From: Halopelagius longus
GTDB lineage: Archaea > Halobacteriota > Halobacteria > Halobacteriales > Haloferacaceae
Direction: 5' to 3'
Length of the DNA stretch: 64,000 bases
NCBI RefSeq assembly: GCF_900100875.1
Contig: NZ_FNKQ01000006.1
Span: forward strand, 124,001 to 188,000
Notes under the pieces: generated by a model
The model's input: the letters and a program-made list of their open reading frames with translations, nothing else
What the model was told of the DNA's origin: nothing
The model's database searches: none
Shown: positions 24,502 to 32,816 of the stretch, piece after piece
How positions within the stretch are numbered: position 1 is the stretch's first letter
Layout: each line of letters starts with the position of its first letter
Translations under genes and position numbers: made by a program

Positions 24502-25155
24502 TTACCGGTCGAGTTCGACCGGGCAGTCACAGCGGTCACGTTCGAGGAGTTCCCGCGGGGAGTACCGCGCGCCGCACTCCTCGCAGAGAATCCGGATTTC
24601 GACGTACGCGCTCGGACTCGTTATCGAGAACAGACCGGCGTCGCAGAGTCTCCGAACCGTCTCGTCCACGATGACCCGGATTCGGTTCCGGAGCGCTTCG
24701 ATTCGGTCCACGTCGCGTTCGACTCTCGACGAGGGGCCCGTCTCCCGTTCGTACTCCGCCTCGAGACAGTTCTTCAGGTGGCGGTACACCGTCTGATGGG
24801 TGACGAAGTCGTCCCGAACCTCCGCGACGGAGACGCCCTCGAACTCCAGTCGATTCTCGGCCTGCACGCGGTGGCCGGCGCTCGACTCCTCGTCGGTCAG
24901 GAGGCGGTAGACGTTCTCCACCTCGCCTTCGAGGGGGTTCATTCCGGCGTCGAACATGGCGGACTCCACCACTCGCTGGTTGAAGTGGTCCGCCAACTCG
25001 CGCAGACTGTAGCGGTCCTCCTCGTCGGTCGTCCAGAGAACACCCAGTTCCCGCGACACGTCCCCGAGACCGTATCGGTCGGCGACGCTACCGACCTTAC
25101 AACCGCAGTGTACCCTCGGAGAGGGGCCGCGAAGGGATGCGGCTTCGTCGGTCAT
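24502..25155 (-). CDS. rdfA: Rod-determining factor RdfA family protein
   Basis: This 217-residue protein opens its domain with CGCKVGSVADRYGL, then YSLRELADHFNQRVVESAMFDAGM, the hallmark PLEGEVENVYRLLTDEESSAG, and FVTHQTVYRHLKNCL, all features of the haloarchaeal RdfA family needed for rod-cell formation in Haloferax. A C-terminal zinc-ribbon-like block (CEECGARY ... DRCDCPV) follows. Haloarchaea often carry several RdfA paralogues, so the specific role of this copy is uncertain. The N-terminal half resembles a winged HTH-like DNA-binding fold (inference). Confidence 0.75.
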   Translation of the reverse strand: MTDEAASLRGPSPRVHCGCKVGSVADRYGLGDVSRELGVLWTTDEEDRYSLRELADHFNQRVVESAMFDAGMNPLEGEVENVYRLLTDEESSAGHRVQAENRLEFEGVSVAEVRDDFVTHQTVYRHLKNCLEAEYERETGPSSRVERDVDRIEALRNRIRVIVDETVRRLCDAGLFSITSPSAYVEIRILCEECGARYSPRELLERDRCDCPVELDR

Positions 25156-25392
25156 TCCGTTACTCGTGCTTGGTGGTTGGGCCCATTAAGCGCACGGGTG
25201 ACGCCGCCGCCGTCGTCCGAACTGCAGGCAGTAGCCTCTTACTCCGCTAGCCGGGCCGTCCTGTGAGAAGCCGAGCCGAGACAGCAGTTCGTCGGTGCGG
25301 GCTTCGACACGTCTCCGCGCATCAGGTTAGTTCCGACCGGCAGGGTGCCATCGGCTTTTACGAGGAAGTCTCCTCTCGTTCTCGGAGGAACG

Positions 25393-25899
25393 CTACAGTT
25401 TGACGGGGTTAGAGACGGTGAGAACCGGGATGTCCGTCCACTGGAGGACGTGGAGGAGGTCGCCGCCGATAGTCGACGGGCCGTCTATCTTCCGCCGACC
25501 TTTCCCCATCACTATCATGTCGATGTCGTTCTCCTCCGCGTAGTCGAGAATCGCCTGCGTGGCCGACGCCGTCCGTATCTCCCGGACGAACGAAACCCCG
25601 CGGGACTCCGCGCGGTCGGCCATCTGCGTGAGGGCGGCGTCTCCCTGTCGTTCGAGTTCCTGTCGGACGATGGCGTCTATCTCCTCGTGGGAGTACTCGG
25701 CGTCGTCGGAGGACGGACCGTCGAGGACGTTCGACGATTCGACGGCGTAGAGTCCGTGAACCGTCGAGTCGAACATCTGCGCGATTCGGAAGGCGTGTCC
25801 GGCGGCGGCGACCGACTCCTTTTTCGTGTCGTGAGGGACGAGGATATCGTCGAGGGGCGTGGGACGGACGGACGAGTCGTCCGCGTCGCTCGTGGGCAT
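25393..25899 (-). CDS. Universal stress protein (UspA family)
   Basis: This 168-residue single USP domain has DDILVPHDTKKESVAAAGHAFRIAQ (strand 1/helix 1), HGLYAVESSNV, and the nucleotide-site loop DIDMIVMGKGRRK with TIGGDLLHVLQWTDIPVLTVSNP at the C-terminus. The G-x2-G-x9-G(S/T) ATP motif is only partly matched, so ATP binding is uncertain. ATG 25899 is supported by the start of the conserved fold a few residues later; the upstream frame is antisense. It stands alone. Confidence 0.9.
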   Translation of the reverse strand: MPTSDADDSSVRPTPLDDILVPHDTKKESVAAAGHAFRIAQMFDSTVHGLYAVESSNVLDGPSSDDAEYSHEEIDAIVRQELERQGDAALTQMADRAESRGVSFVREIRTASATQAILDYAEENDIDMIVMGKGRRKIDGPSTIGGDLLHVLQWTDIPVLTVSNPVKL

Positions 25900-26311
25900 C
25901 GCATCGGGCTTGTTCGCTCTCGTGCATAAACTGCGGGGCCGCCTATAGCCCGCGTGGACAGTTCGGCGCCCCGACGAAACGCGAAGCGACGTTCGTCGTG
26001 GAGAGAAAATGAATATAAATAATCGTAATGCACTTTTTCGTGTATCCGATATCACATCCCGGAATAGAACGCTCCTATACGCGAATCCACGCGCGAAAAA
26101 GGCCGCTAACTGCGGAAACCGGTGCTCTGCGAGTAGAATTTGCAAAGATTCTAGAATTTTTGGAATTTCTAACCCACAGAGCCTGATAACCCCTGTATTT
26201 GATCCCGGTAGGAGTCAGTCACTCCAGTCCTCCACGAGCGTTAGTCCAAGAATATTTGTTCTATCGAGTGGAGATCGCCGTCGAGAGAACGGGGAGCGAA
26301 CCGGCCGGAGG
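25900..26311. other. AT-rich intergenic region
   Basis: About 410 nt between the USP and restriction-modification genes. Much of 26005-26270 is AT-rich (for example ttctagaatttttggaattt near 26150), unlike flanking DNA. No ORF with protein-like composition and no tRNA/rRNA signature was found. It marks a boundary next to a probable acquired defence gene. Confidence 0.45.
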
Positions 26312-29300
26312 TCACGGGCGGAGCGACGACCACCCGTCCACGTCGGCCATCGTCGCCCGGACTGCGGCGAGTTGGTCGTCGGTCAGTCCGACCAGTTCCG
26401 CGACCCGCCGGTCGATGCGGGCGTCGAGTCTGCGGGCGCGGTCGGTCAGAGACGAGTGCCGGTCGCGGACGGCGAGATAGCGGGCCATCGTCTCGGCGTA
26501 CTTCGAGGGGTCCGGGACGCGGAGCGAACCGAGACGCGCGGCGGGCGTCGTCCGACTGCTCCGTCCGACGCGGCGCAGTCCGGTCGCCCGCCGGTCGGCC
26601 AACGACGCCCCGGAGACGGCGGGTATCCACGCGTCGAGGACGGTTCGAACGTCGGCGGCGGCGTCCGAGAACCGGAGTGCCTCGCGCGGCGGCGTCGCCC
26701 CGCCGCCCTCCCGGCCGTAGGAGACGGAGAGGACCGCGTCGGAACCGTCCGCGCGGACGGAGAGCGAGTCGATTCGGAGTCCGGGCGTCGTCCCGCGGTG
26801 GGCGGACAGGAGGGGGTCGTCCGCCGGCGTCGGGTCGAACGCGGCGAGGGGAACATCCGCCTCCTCGAACGCGACGTGCGAACGAACGTCCGAATCGAGT
26901 GCGAGTCGCGTCCGCGCGAGTTCGACGCGCGACTCGACCAACGCCACGAGTTCCGAATCCGTCTCGCCGGACCACACCGGAAGCGTCTCGTAGTTCCGTT
27001 GGTTCTGCTGGGGGAACTGCGCCGGGTAGGCGTTCCGCCGGACGTAGTGGTAGTAGTTACACACCGTCGAGTTGACCGCCCCGAGGAGGTGATGCAACGC
27101 CGCCTTCGGGTCGTCGTGGTCCACGTGCAGGTCGTACACGGACTTGAGGTTCGTCCGCCCCGCCTCGTCCGCGGCGGCGACGAGGAAACTTCCGGTCTGT
27201 CGCGCGACGAGTTTCGGCGGGTCGTACACGTCTTTCGCCACCGCGTCCGCCTCGACGTACCGGACGGCGTCGGGGCGGATTCCGTACGGTCTGACCGCCG
27301 CCCCGGAGACGATGGGGACGCGCCCCTCGCCCGGTTCGTCGGCGATTCGGTCGTCGCGCTTGCCGAACTCCTCGCCGCGGCCCACCGACGCGCGCGCGGA
27401 CACGGCGTCGAGTCCTTCGAGTTCGCGGAGTATCTCGTCGGCGCCGTCGTCGCGGAGGAGTTGGAGCCGGGCGTAGCGTTCGCCTTCGGCCACCGACCGC
27501 CGCAGGCGACGGTACTCGAACGAGTCGGTCGCCGCCGCCGCCGCGAACTCCTCGGCGTCGCCGTGCCACGTCAGAATCGGGTCCCGTCCCTCGTCTGCGC
27601 CGACGACGATAGCGGCCCCCTCGTTCGCGTCCGAGAACACCGACCCGACGCGGAGGAGGTGGGTGAGTCCGCCGTCGCGGAGGAGATACCGCCGGAGGGA
27701 TTCCGCGCCGAGGCGGACGAGGACGGCGTCGGGGACGACGAACCCGAGGCGGCCCCCCGGCGCGAGTCGCCGCCCGCGTTCGAGAAACGCCGCGGCGAGG
27801 TTCGGTTGGGTACCCTCGGCGGACTCGAACGCCTCGCGGATGGACGACCGAACGTCCTCGGAGAGACGAGCGCTGATGTCGGCGCGGCCGGCGGTGCCCT
27901 TCCACGGCGGGTTCCCGACCACGGCGTCGAACTCGACTCGGTCGCCCGCCGCCGCGACGGCGTCCGGAAACAACTCCGACGCCGACCCGAGGAGGGAGTC
28001 GCCGGTCACCAGTCGGTCCGAGAGGGAGGGACGCTCCGTCCGGTCGAGTCCCTCGCCGAGCGTCTCCGCCCAGAGCGTCAACTTCGCCACGTCGGTCGCC
28101 CGCCGGTCCCGGTCGACGCCGTAGACGCAGTCGGAGACGATTCGGGCGCGCCGCGTCGCGCGCGGGACGACCGGCGCGTCGTCGTCTCTCGCCGCCTCGC
28201 GCGCGGCGTCGGTCAGACACCCCACCGCGGCGACGAGGAAGTTCCCGGTTCCCATCGCCGGGTCGAGAACCCGCCTCTCGCGGACGCGTTCCTCGAACGT
28301 TCGGTCCGAATCCGGGTCGCTCCGGGAGTCGCGGCCGGCCGCCTCGGCGTCTCGGTGCGCCGCCGCCGCGAGGGGGCGAACCGTCCGCGCGACGACGTAC
28401 GAGACGACCGGATCCGGCGTGTAGAACGACCCCTCGTCCTTCCGGCGACCCGCGACCGACGGGTCCGACTCGGCGGTGAACGCGCCGCGCGCGACGAGTT
28501 GCTCGTAGACGGCCCCGAGGAGGCGGGCGTCGACCGTCCGGTAGTCGGCTTCGACGACTGCCCCCTCGACCGGAACCGCCGCGAGGAGTGCGGCGAGGCG
28601 AACGGCGTCGGCGACGCGGGCGAGTTCGTCGGCCGAGAGTATCGGCAGAGGTTCCGGGAGGCCGAACGCGTCCATCGGGTCCGCCCGCGCGGCGGCCCTC
28701 GTCCACCGGCGAAACGTCTCGGCGTGCGTCCGGGCGAGTGCGTCCTCCGTTTCGCCCGCCGCGGCCGCGGCGTCACGAAGGGCACGCCGGGCGGCGACGA
28801 GTTCGTCCGCGCCGACGAGGGCGGACCGTCCCGTACGGTCGGCGACGAACAGGTCGAACGAGAGGCGCGCGACGAGTGCCGCCGCGGGCCCGAGGCGGTC
28901 CGATTCGGACGCTTCCTCGACGGCGGTCACGGTTCGGGCGCGGAGGCGTTCGCGAACCGCGCGCCGCCGGTCGCCGTCCGCGGCGAGGAGAGCGTCCGCC
29001 GCCCCCGACGCTCCCCCGCCCGTTCCGTCGGCCGCCCCCGCGAACGCCTCGGGGGAGAAGAGCGCGACGAACGGTTCGAGCGCTTCCGGACCGGCGGCCG
29101 CCCGGGCGGTCACGTCGACTTCGTGGTACCGTTCCTCGTCGGGCGTCCCGCCGTGGAGTCGCCAGTACCGGCCGTCCGTCGCGACGCCCCACTCGGGGCC
29201 GCCGTCGGACGCGAGGCGGGAAACGAGGCGTCGCGTCGTCCGCCCGCGCCCGTGCGGTTCGAGTTCGCCGGGGGCGACGCTCTCGAACGCGACGGACGCG

Positions 29301-29545
29301 GGCGCGCCGTCCGCGGTGTCGTCGTACCCGAGTGCGCCCCGGACCGATTCGACCGCCTCCGCCCGACTCGCCCGTTCGACGGCGTTCGCTACCCGTTCGG
29401 CGGTGTCGCCGAGGGTGGCTCGGTCACCCGACGAATCGGGGTCGGCGGCGTCGCGCCGGGGTTCGACCGCCGCCGGGAGGTCGACTCTGAGCGTGGCCGG
29501 CGAGAAGAGGGGTTCCGGCGCGGTCGAACGGCGATGCCGGGGCAT
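26312..29545 (-). CDS. Type IIG-like restriction-modification protein (Eco57I-like N6-adenine methyltransferase)
   Basis: This 1077-residue protein has an N-terminal ~1-180 region with EWGVATDGRYWRLHG, as in nuclease-type N-termini of IIG enzymes. A helical linker follows, then an N6-adenine MTase domain: GSFYTPDPVVSYVV (~371), motif I LDPAMGTGNFLV (D428) and motif IV GNPPW (N545), then a TaqI/Eco57I-like target-recognition C-terminus (NYYHYVRRNAYPAQFPQQNQ). A PD-(D/E)xK nuclease site was not clearly identified. A single polypeptide without a separate specificity subunit points to combined modification and cleavage. No BREX, DISARM or toxin partner is adjacent. It is very GC-rich like its surroundings, so any transfer was from a similar host. 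Confidence 0.85.
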   Translation of the reverse strand: MPRHRRSTAPEPLFSPATLRVDLPAAVEPRRDAADPDSSGDRATLGDTAERVANAVERASRAEAVESVRGALGYDDTADGAPASVAFESVAPGELEPHGRGRTTRRLVSRLASDGGPEWGVATDGRYWRLHGGTPDEERYHEVDVTARAAAGPEALEPFVALFSPEAFAGAADGTGGGASGAADALLAADGDRRRAVRERLRARTVTAVEEASESDRLGPAAALVARLSFDLFVADRTGRSALVGADELVAARRALRDAAAAAGETEDALARTHAETFRRWTRAAARADPMDAFGLPEPLPILSADELARVADAVRLAALLAAVPVEGAVVEADYRTVDARLLGAVYEQLVARGAFTAESDPSVAGRRKDEGSFYTPDPVVSYVVARTVRPLAAAAHRDAEAAGRDSRSDPDSDRTFEERVRERRVLDPAMGTGNFLVAAVGCLTDAAREAARDDDAPVVPRATRRARIVSDCVYGVDRDRRATDVAKLTLWAETLGEGLDRTERPSLSDRLVTGDSLLGSASELFPDAVAAAGDRVEFDAVVGNPPWKGTAGRADISARLSEDVRSSIREAFESAEGTQPNLAAAFLERGRRLAPGGRLGFVVPDAVLVRLGAESLRRYLLRDGGLTHLLRVGSVFSDANEGAAIVVGADEGRDPILTWHGDAEEFAAAAATDSFEYRRLRRSVAEGERYARLQLLRDDGADEILRELEGLDAVSARASVGRGEEFGKRDDRIADEPGEGRVPIVSGAAVRPYGIRPDAVRYVEADAVAKDVYDPPKLVARQTGSFLVAAADEAGRTNLKSVYDLHVDHDDPKAALHHLLGAVNSTVCNYYHYVRRNAYPAQFPQQNQRNYETLPVWSGETDSELVALVESRVELARTRLALDSDVRSHVAFEEADVPLAAFDPTPADDPLLSAHRGTTPGLRIDSLSVRADGSDAVLSVSYGREGGGATPPREALRFSDAAADVRTVLDAWIPAVSGASLADRRATGLRRVGRSSRTTPAARLGSLRVPDPSKYAETMARYLAVRDRHSSLTDRARRLDARIDRRVAELVGLTDDQLAAVRATMADVDGWSSLRP

Positions 29546-29630
29546 CTGATAGGGACAATCGACTCGGCAGTGTACAAAAATCTAGGCGTGGGTGCGTCGG
29601 GCGAGAACGCCCTCGCCGACCGGTTCGGGG

Positions 29631-30962
29631 TCACATGCCCGTCGATTGCATCTCCCAGAGGTCGGACGCGGTCACGACGCGGAGGCCCAGTTCCTTGATT
29701 CGCCGCATCGTCTGCTCGAACTCCCCGGTCGTGATTCGGTCACCGCCCCCGCCGACGGTGTGGTACATGATGACCGCGACCTGACCGCTCCGCTTCGCCC
29801 GTTCCAACGTGCGGAGCGTCGTCTCCACGTCGTCGCCGTTGACGCGGCCGACGGTCATCGGGCCGGTGATGCGTCCGGACGGGCATCTGCCGCCGAGAAA
29901 GCCCATGTAGTGGTACTTCGCGCCCAAATCGAGCGTCTTCGCGTCGGTACGGCCGAACGGCCAGATGACGAACCGCGCGCCCTCTTCGAACCCGTTCTCG
30001 ACGAGCCACCGCTTGGAGGCTCGAATCAGTTTCTCCTGATGCTCCGGGGAGTACGCGGGGAGAGGATTCTCGTCCTGTGGGTGGCTCACCACGTCCCACC
30101 CCGCGTCCCGCATCTCCCGGAGTCGCTTCGGGCCGATTCGGCCCCGTTGATCCGCGACCCACGGAATCGCCCCCACGACGCCTGAGAACCCGTATTTCTG
30201 CATGATGGGGAAGGCGTTCCGGTACTGCGTCACGTTGATGTCGTCGAAGGTGATGACGACGGCCGGTTCGGACAACTTCGGCGTCGTCCGGAGTTCGTCG
30301 ACGTTGCAGGAGGCGGCCTGCTCCGCGCCGACCCACGTCTGGATGCGCACCTCCCGAACGTCGCCGAGGTCGGGTTCGCCGACGAACTCCGTGGGGCCGA
30401 AGTCGAGGCGAACCCACCCGCGGACGCCGCCGACGGGGTGCCACATCTCGATGCGGTTCTCCCGGTCGGGCGCGAGGAGTTGCAGGCGGAACTGCGTAAC
30501 CCTGCTTTGCCCCTCTCCGGGGTGGACCGCAAGCGAGAGGTCGCGGTCGCTCAGGTCGAGTCCGTCCTCGAACCGGCGGTATATCCACGCACGGGACTGG
30601 TCCGGCTTGGCGGTCAGGCGCGCGGACTGCACCCCCTGCACCACCGTCGAGAGGTCACCCCCCACGTAGCCGTCGTAGGTATTCCACCGCGAGATGTCCT
30701 CGAACCCGTCGAAGAGTTTCCCCTGACACCGGAGGGCCTCCCGGCTGTCGAACTCGACGACGAGGGGATCCTTCGAGTCCCTCTTCTCGGGCGTCTCGCA
30801 CGAGTCGTCGGTGGTCCCGTTTATCTGTTGCCCCGCGGGGTGGTCGACGACGGGTTCCGGAGTCGTTTCACCCGATCCCCCGAGACACCCTCCGAGGCCG
30901 CCGACGACGAGTGCTCCCGCCCGGAGGGCCGACCGCCGTGAGAAGGACGTGTTCCCGTCCAT
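29631..30962 (-). CDS. Exported lipoprotein, polysaccharide deacetylase family (intact paralogue)
   Basis: This 443-residue protein has a Tat motif and lipobox (SRRSALRAGALVVGGLGGC) and then a disordered linker. Residues ~60-230 form a carbohydrate-binding beta sandwich; the NodB domain follows. Metal site: TFDD (T238-D241), H294 in VVSHPQDE, and MYHTV near the C-terminus, so the Asp and one motif-2 His are kept although the second His of H(S/T)xxH is not obvious. It probably removes acyl groups from a surface glycan. It lies in tandem with a paralogue at 31099-32430; both end LWEMQSTGM. A TATAAC box is 35 nt upstream. Confidence 0.85.
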   Translation of the reverse strand: MDGNTSFSRRSALRAGALVVGGLGGCLGGSGETTPEPVVDHPAGQQINGTTDDSCETPEKRDSKDPLVVEFDSREALRCQGKLFDGFEDISRWNTYDGYVGGDLSTVVQGVQSARLTAKPDQSRAWIYRRFEDGLDLSDRDLSLAVHPGEGQSRVTQFRLQLLAPDRENRIEMWHPVGGVRGWVRLDFGPTEFVGEPDLGDVREVRIQTWVGAEQAASCNVDELRTTPKLSEPAVVITFDDINVTQYRNAFPIMQKYGFSGVVGAIPWVADQRGRIGPKRLREMRDAGWDVVSHPQDENPLPAYSPEHQEKLIRASKRWLVENGFEEGARFVIWPFGRTDAKTLDLGAKYHYMGFLGGRCPSGRITGPMTVGRVNGDDVETTLRTLERAKRSGQVAVIMYHTVGGGGDRITTGEFEQTMRRIKELGLRVVTASDLWEMQSTGM

Positions 30963-30991
30963 CGATAGTATAGAGTGCGGTACCGACTGTT

Positions 30992-30997
30992 GTTATA
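30992..30997 (-). promoter_or_regulatory. TATAAC box for deacetylase 1
   Basis: TATAAC on the minus strand (within ATATAACAA), 35 nt upstream of the ATG at 30962. The spacing fits a haloarchaeal TATA element and a very short mRNA leader. Confidence 0.55.
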
Positions 30998-31098
30998 TGC
31001 GTGTTAAGTGAGAACACGTGACATTCTTCGAGTGCAGACTGACACCGCGTATCCTCGAATAGAGAACCGATTTCGGTCGTTTACGGGCTAAGTCGACG

Positions 31099-32430
31099 TT
31101 ACATGCCCGTCGATTGCATCTCCCAGAGTTCCGACGGCGTCAGAACGCGGAGTCCCAGTTCGTCGATTCGCCGCATCGTCCGGGAGAACTCCTCGACGGT
31201 GGCCCTGTTGTCGTTCGTTGCGCCGACGGTGTGGTACTCGACGACGACGACCTGACCGCTTCGCTCGGCGCGTTCGAGCGCCTGAAGCGTTCGCTCCACG
31301 TCGTCGCCGTTGACGCGGCCGACGGTCATCGGGCCGGTGACGCGTCCGGTCGGCGACTGCCCGTCGAGAAAGCCCATGTAGTGGTACTTCGCGCCCAAAT
31401 CGAGCGTCGCCGCGTCGGCCCGACCCCCCGGCCAGTGGACGAACCGCGCGCCCTCTTCGAACCCGTTGTCGAGGAGCCACCGTTTGACGTTCCTGAGCGC
31501 CTCCTCCTGTTTCTCGGGCGAGTAGTTCGGGAGCGGTTTCTCGCGCCGGGGGTTGCTCACGACGTCCCACCCCTCGTCCTGCATCTCTCGGAGTCTGGAC
31601 TCGTCGAGGTGTTTGAACGTCCCGAGGAGTCGCGGCGTCACTCCCACCGCCCCCGAGAACCCGTACTTCCGCATGATGGGGAACGCGTGCTGATACTGCG
31701 TGGTGTGCACGCCGTCGAAGGTAACGACGACACCGGGGTCGGACAGTTTCGGCGTCGTCCGCAGTCCGTCCACGTTGCACGACACCGCGTCCGCCTCCCC
31801 GGCGAGCGACTGGATGCGCACCTCTCGAACGTCGCCGAGGTCGGGGTCGCCGACGAACTCCGTGGGACCGGAGTCGAGGCGCACCCATCCGGCGACGCCG
31901 TCGACGCCGTGCCACATCTCGACGCGGTTCTCCCGGTCGGGCGCGAGAAGTTGCAGGCGGAACTGCGCGACGCGGGTGTCGCCCTGCCCGGGGTGGACCG
32001 CGAGGGACACGTCCCGGTCGCTCAGGTCGATACCGTCCTCGAACCGGCGGTACATCCACGCGCGGGACCCGTCTTTCGAGGTGAGGCGCGCGGACTGCGT
32101 CCCGCTGGCGACCGTCGAGAGGTCGCCGCCGACGGACCCCTCGTACGTCTTCCACTGTGAGAGTTCTTCGAACCCGTCGAGGAGTCGTCCCTGACAGCGG
32201 AGGGCCTCCCGACTGTCGAACTCGACGACGAGGCGGTCGTCGGAGTCCCGCGTCTCGGGTCTCTCGCACGTCTCGTCGGTCGTCCCGCCTATCTCCTGCC
32301 CCGCGGGACGTTCGACGATAGGCGTCGGCGTCGACTCGTCGCCGCCCCCCAGACAACCGGAGAGCGTCGCCAGCGCCACCGCGCCGGTTCCCAGCATCGA
32401 TCGTCGCGAGAGGGGCGTATCCTCGTCCAT
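31099..32430 (-). CDS. Exported lipoprotein, degenerate polysaccharide deacetylase paralogue
   Basis: This 443-residue protein is collinear with the downstream paralogue, sharing long blocks such as LVVEFDSREALRCQG. Tat motif SRRSMLGTGAVALATLSGC with lipobox. The NodB active site is altered: TFDD is TFDG (D239-G240), and the motif-2 His is N293 (VVSNPRRE). The distal EYHTV His is kept. Loss of both a metal Asp and a metal His predicts no deacetylase activity. It may act as a binding protein or regulate the paralogue. The start is ATG 32430, not the upstream in-frame codon. Confidence 0.85.
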   Translation of the reverse strand: MDEDTPLSRRSMLGTGAVALATLSGCLGGGDESTPTPIVERPAGQEIGGTTDETCERPETRDSDDRLVVEFDSREALRCQGRLLDGFEELSQWKTYEGSVGGDLSTVASGTQSARLTSKDGSRAWMYRRFEDGIDLSDRDVSLAVHPGQGDTRVAQFRLQLLAPDRENRVEMWHGVDGVAGWVRLDSGPTEFVGDPDLGDVREVRIQSLAGEADAVSCNVDGLRTTPKLSDPGVVVTFDGVHTTQYQHAFPIMRKYGFSGAVGVTPRLLGTFKHLDESRLREMQDEGWDVVSNPRREKPLPNYSPEKQEEALRNVKRWLLDNGFEEGARFVHWPGGRADAATLDLGAKYHYMGFLDGQSPTGRVTGPMTVGRVNGDDVERTLQALERAERSGQVVVVEYHTVGATNDNRATVEEFSRTMRRIDELGLRVLTPSELWEMQSTGM

Positions 32431-32459
32431 TGCCCTTTTCGACGCTACTCTCAAAGTTT

Positions 32460-32465
32460 GTTATG
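32460..32465 (-). promoter_or_regulatory. CATAAC box for deacetylase 2
   Basis: CATAAC on the minus strand, 35 nt upstream of ATG 32430; same spacing as for the paralogue. Confidence 0.5.
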
Positions 32466-32733
32466 TATCTATTAAGCAGAACGGACGCGGAGAATCGTCG
32501 CGCCGCGCGGGACGCGGAGGACGGGCGCGCGCCCGAACGAGAGGAGAACGCTCGGCGCGCAGACGCCGATTACACCCGTCCTAACCGACCGAATCCTCTG
32601 AATCCGGCGGCCGAGCGGAGCGCGAGAGGGACGGAGGGAGGCGGAGTGCGGCGGACGGCCGCGGGCGGCGGACGGGGCGATGGGCGTCGGCGGAGAGTCG
32701 GCGGAACGACGCGACGGCGGCGGTCATACGCCG

Positions 32734-32739
32734 TATAAC
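32734..32739 (+). promoter_or_regulatory. TATAAC box for leader ORF and toroid gene
   Basis: TATAAC within GTATAACAAA, 32 nt upstream of the GTG that opens the 16-aa leader ORF. Confidence 0.55.
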
Positions 32740-32765
32740 AAAGCCCCGGTGACCTGTCTCTGCTC

Positions 32766-32816
32766 GTGAACGCAAACGGCCGAGCGAGTCGCTCGGCGAG
32801 GATTTCAAACCAATGA
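32766..32816 (+). CDS. Leader ORF 1 (16 aa), stop overlaps next start
   Basis: GTG 32766 to TGA 32816 encodes MNANGRASRSARISNQ. The TGA overlaps the ATG of the toroid gene (ATGA at 32813-32816). The start lies 32 nt after a TATAAC box, where a short-leader mRNA would begin. It is probably translated from the 5' end and coupled to the main gene. Confidence 0.5.
   Translation: MNANGRASRSARISNQ

Larger units (their letters stand above)
32431..32765. other. Divergent intergenic region
   Basis: About 335 nt between divergent deacetylase 2 and the toroid protein. It holds two outward-facing boxes (32460-32465 minus, 32734-32739 plus). The middle is GC- and purine-rich with no convincing ORF. Confidence 0.5.

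Noticed and set aside
26009-29698. 1229-codon plus-strand frame
   Set aside because: It is antisense to the restriction-modification gene, Arg/Gly-rich and without recognisable motifs; long antisense frames are expected in GC-rich haloarchaeal DNA.
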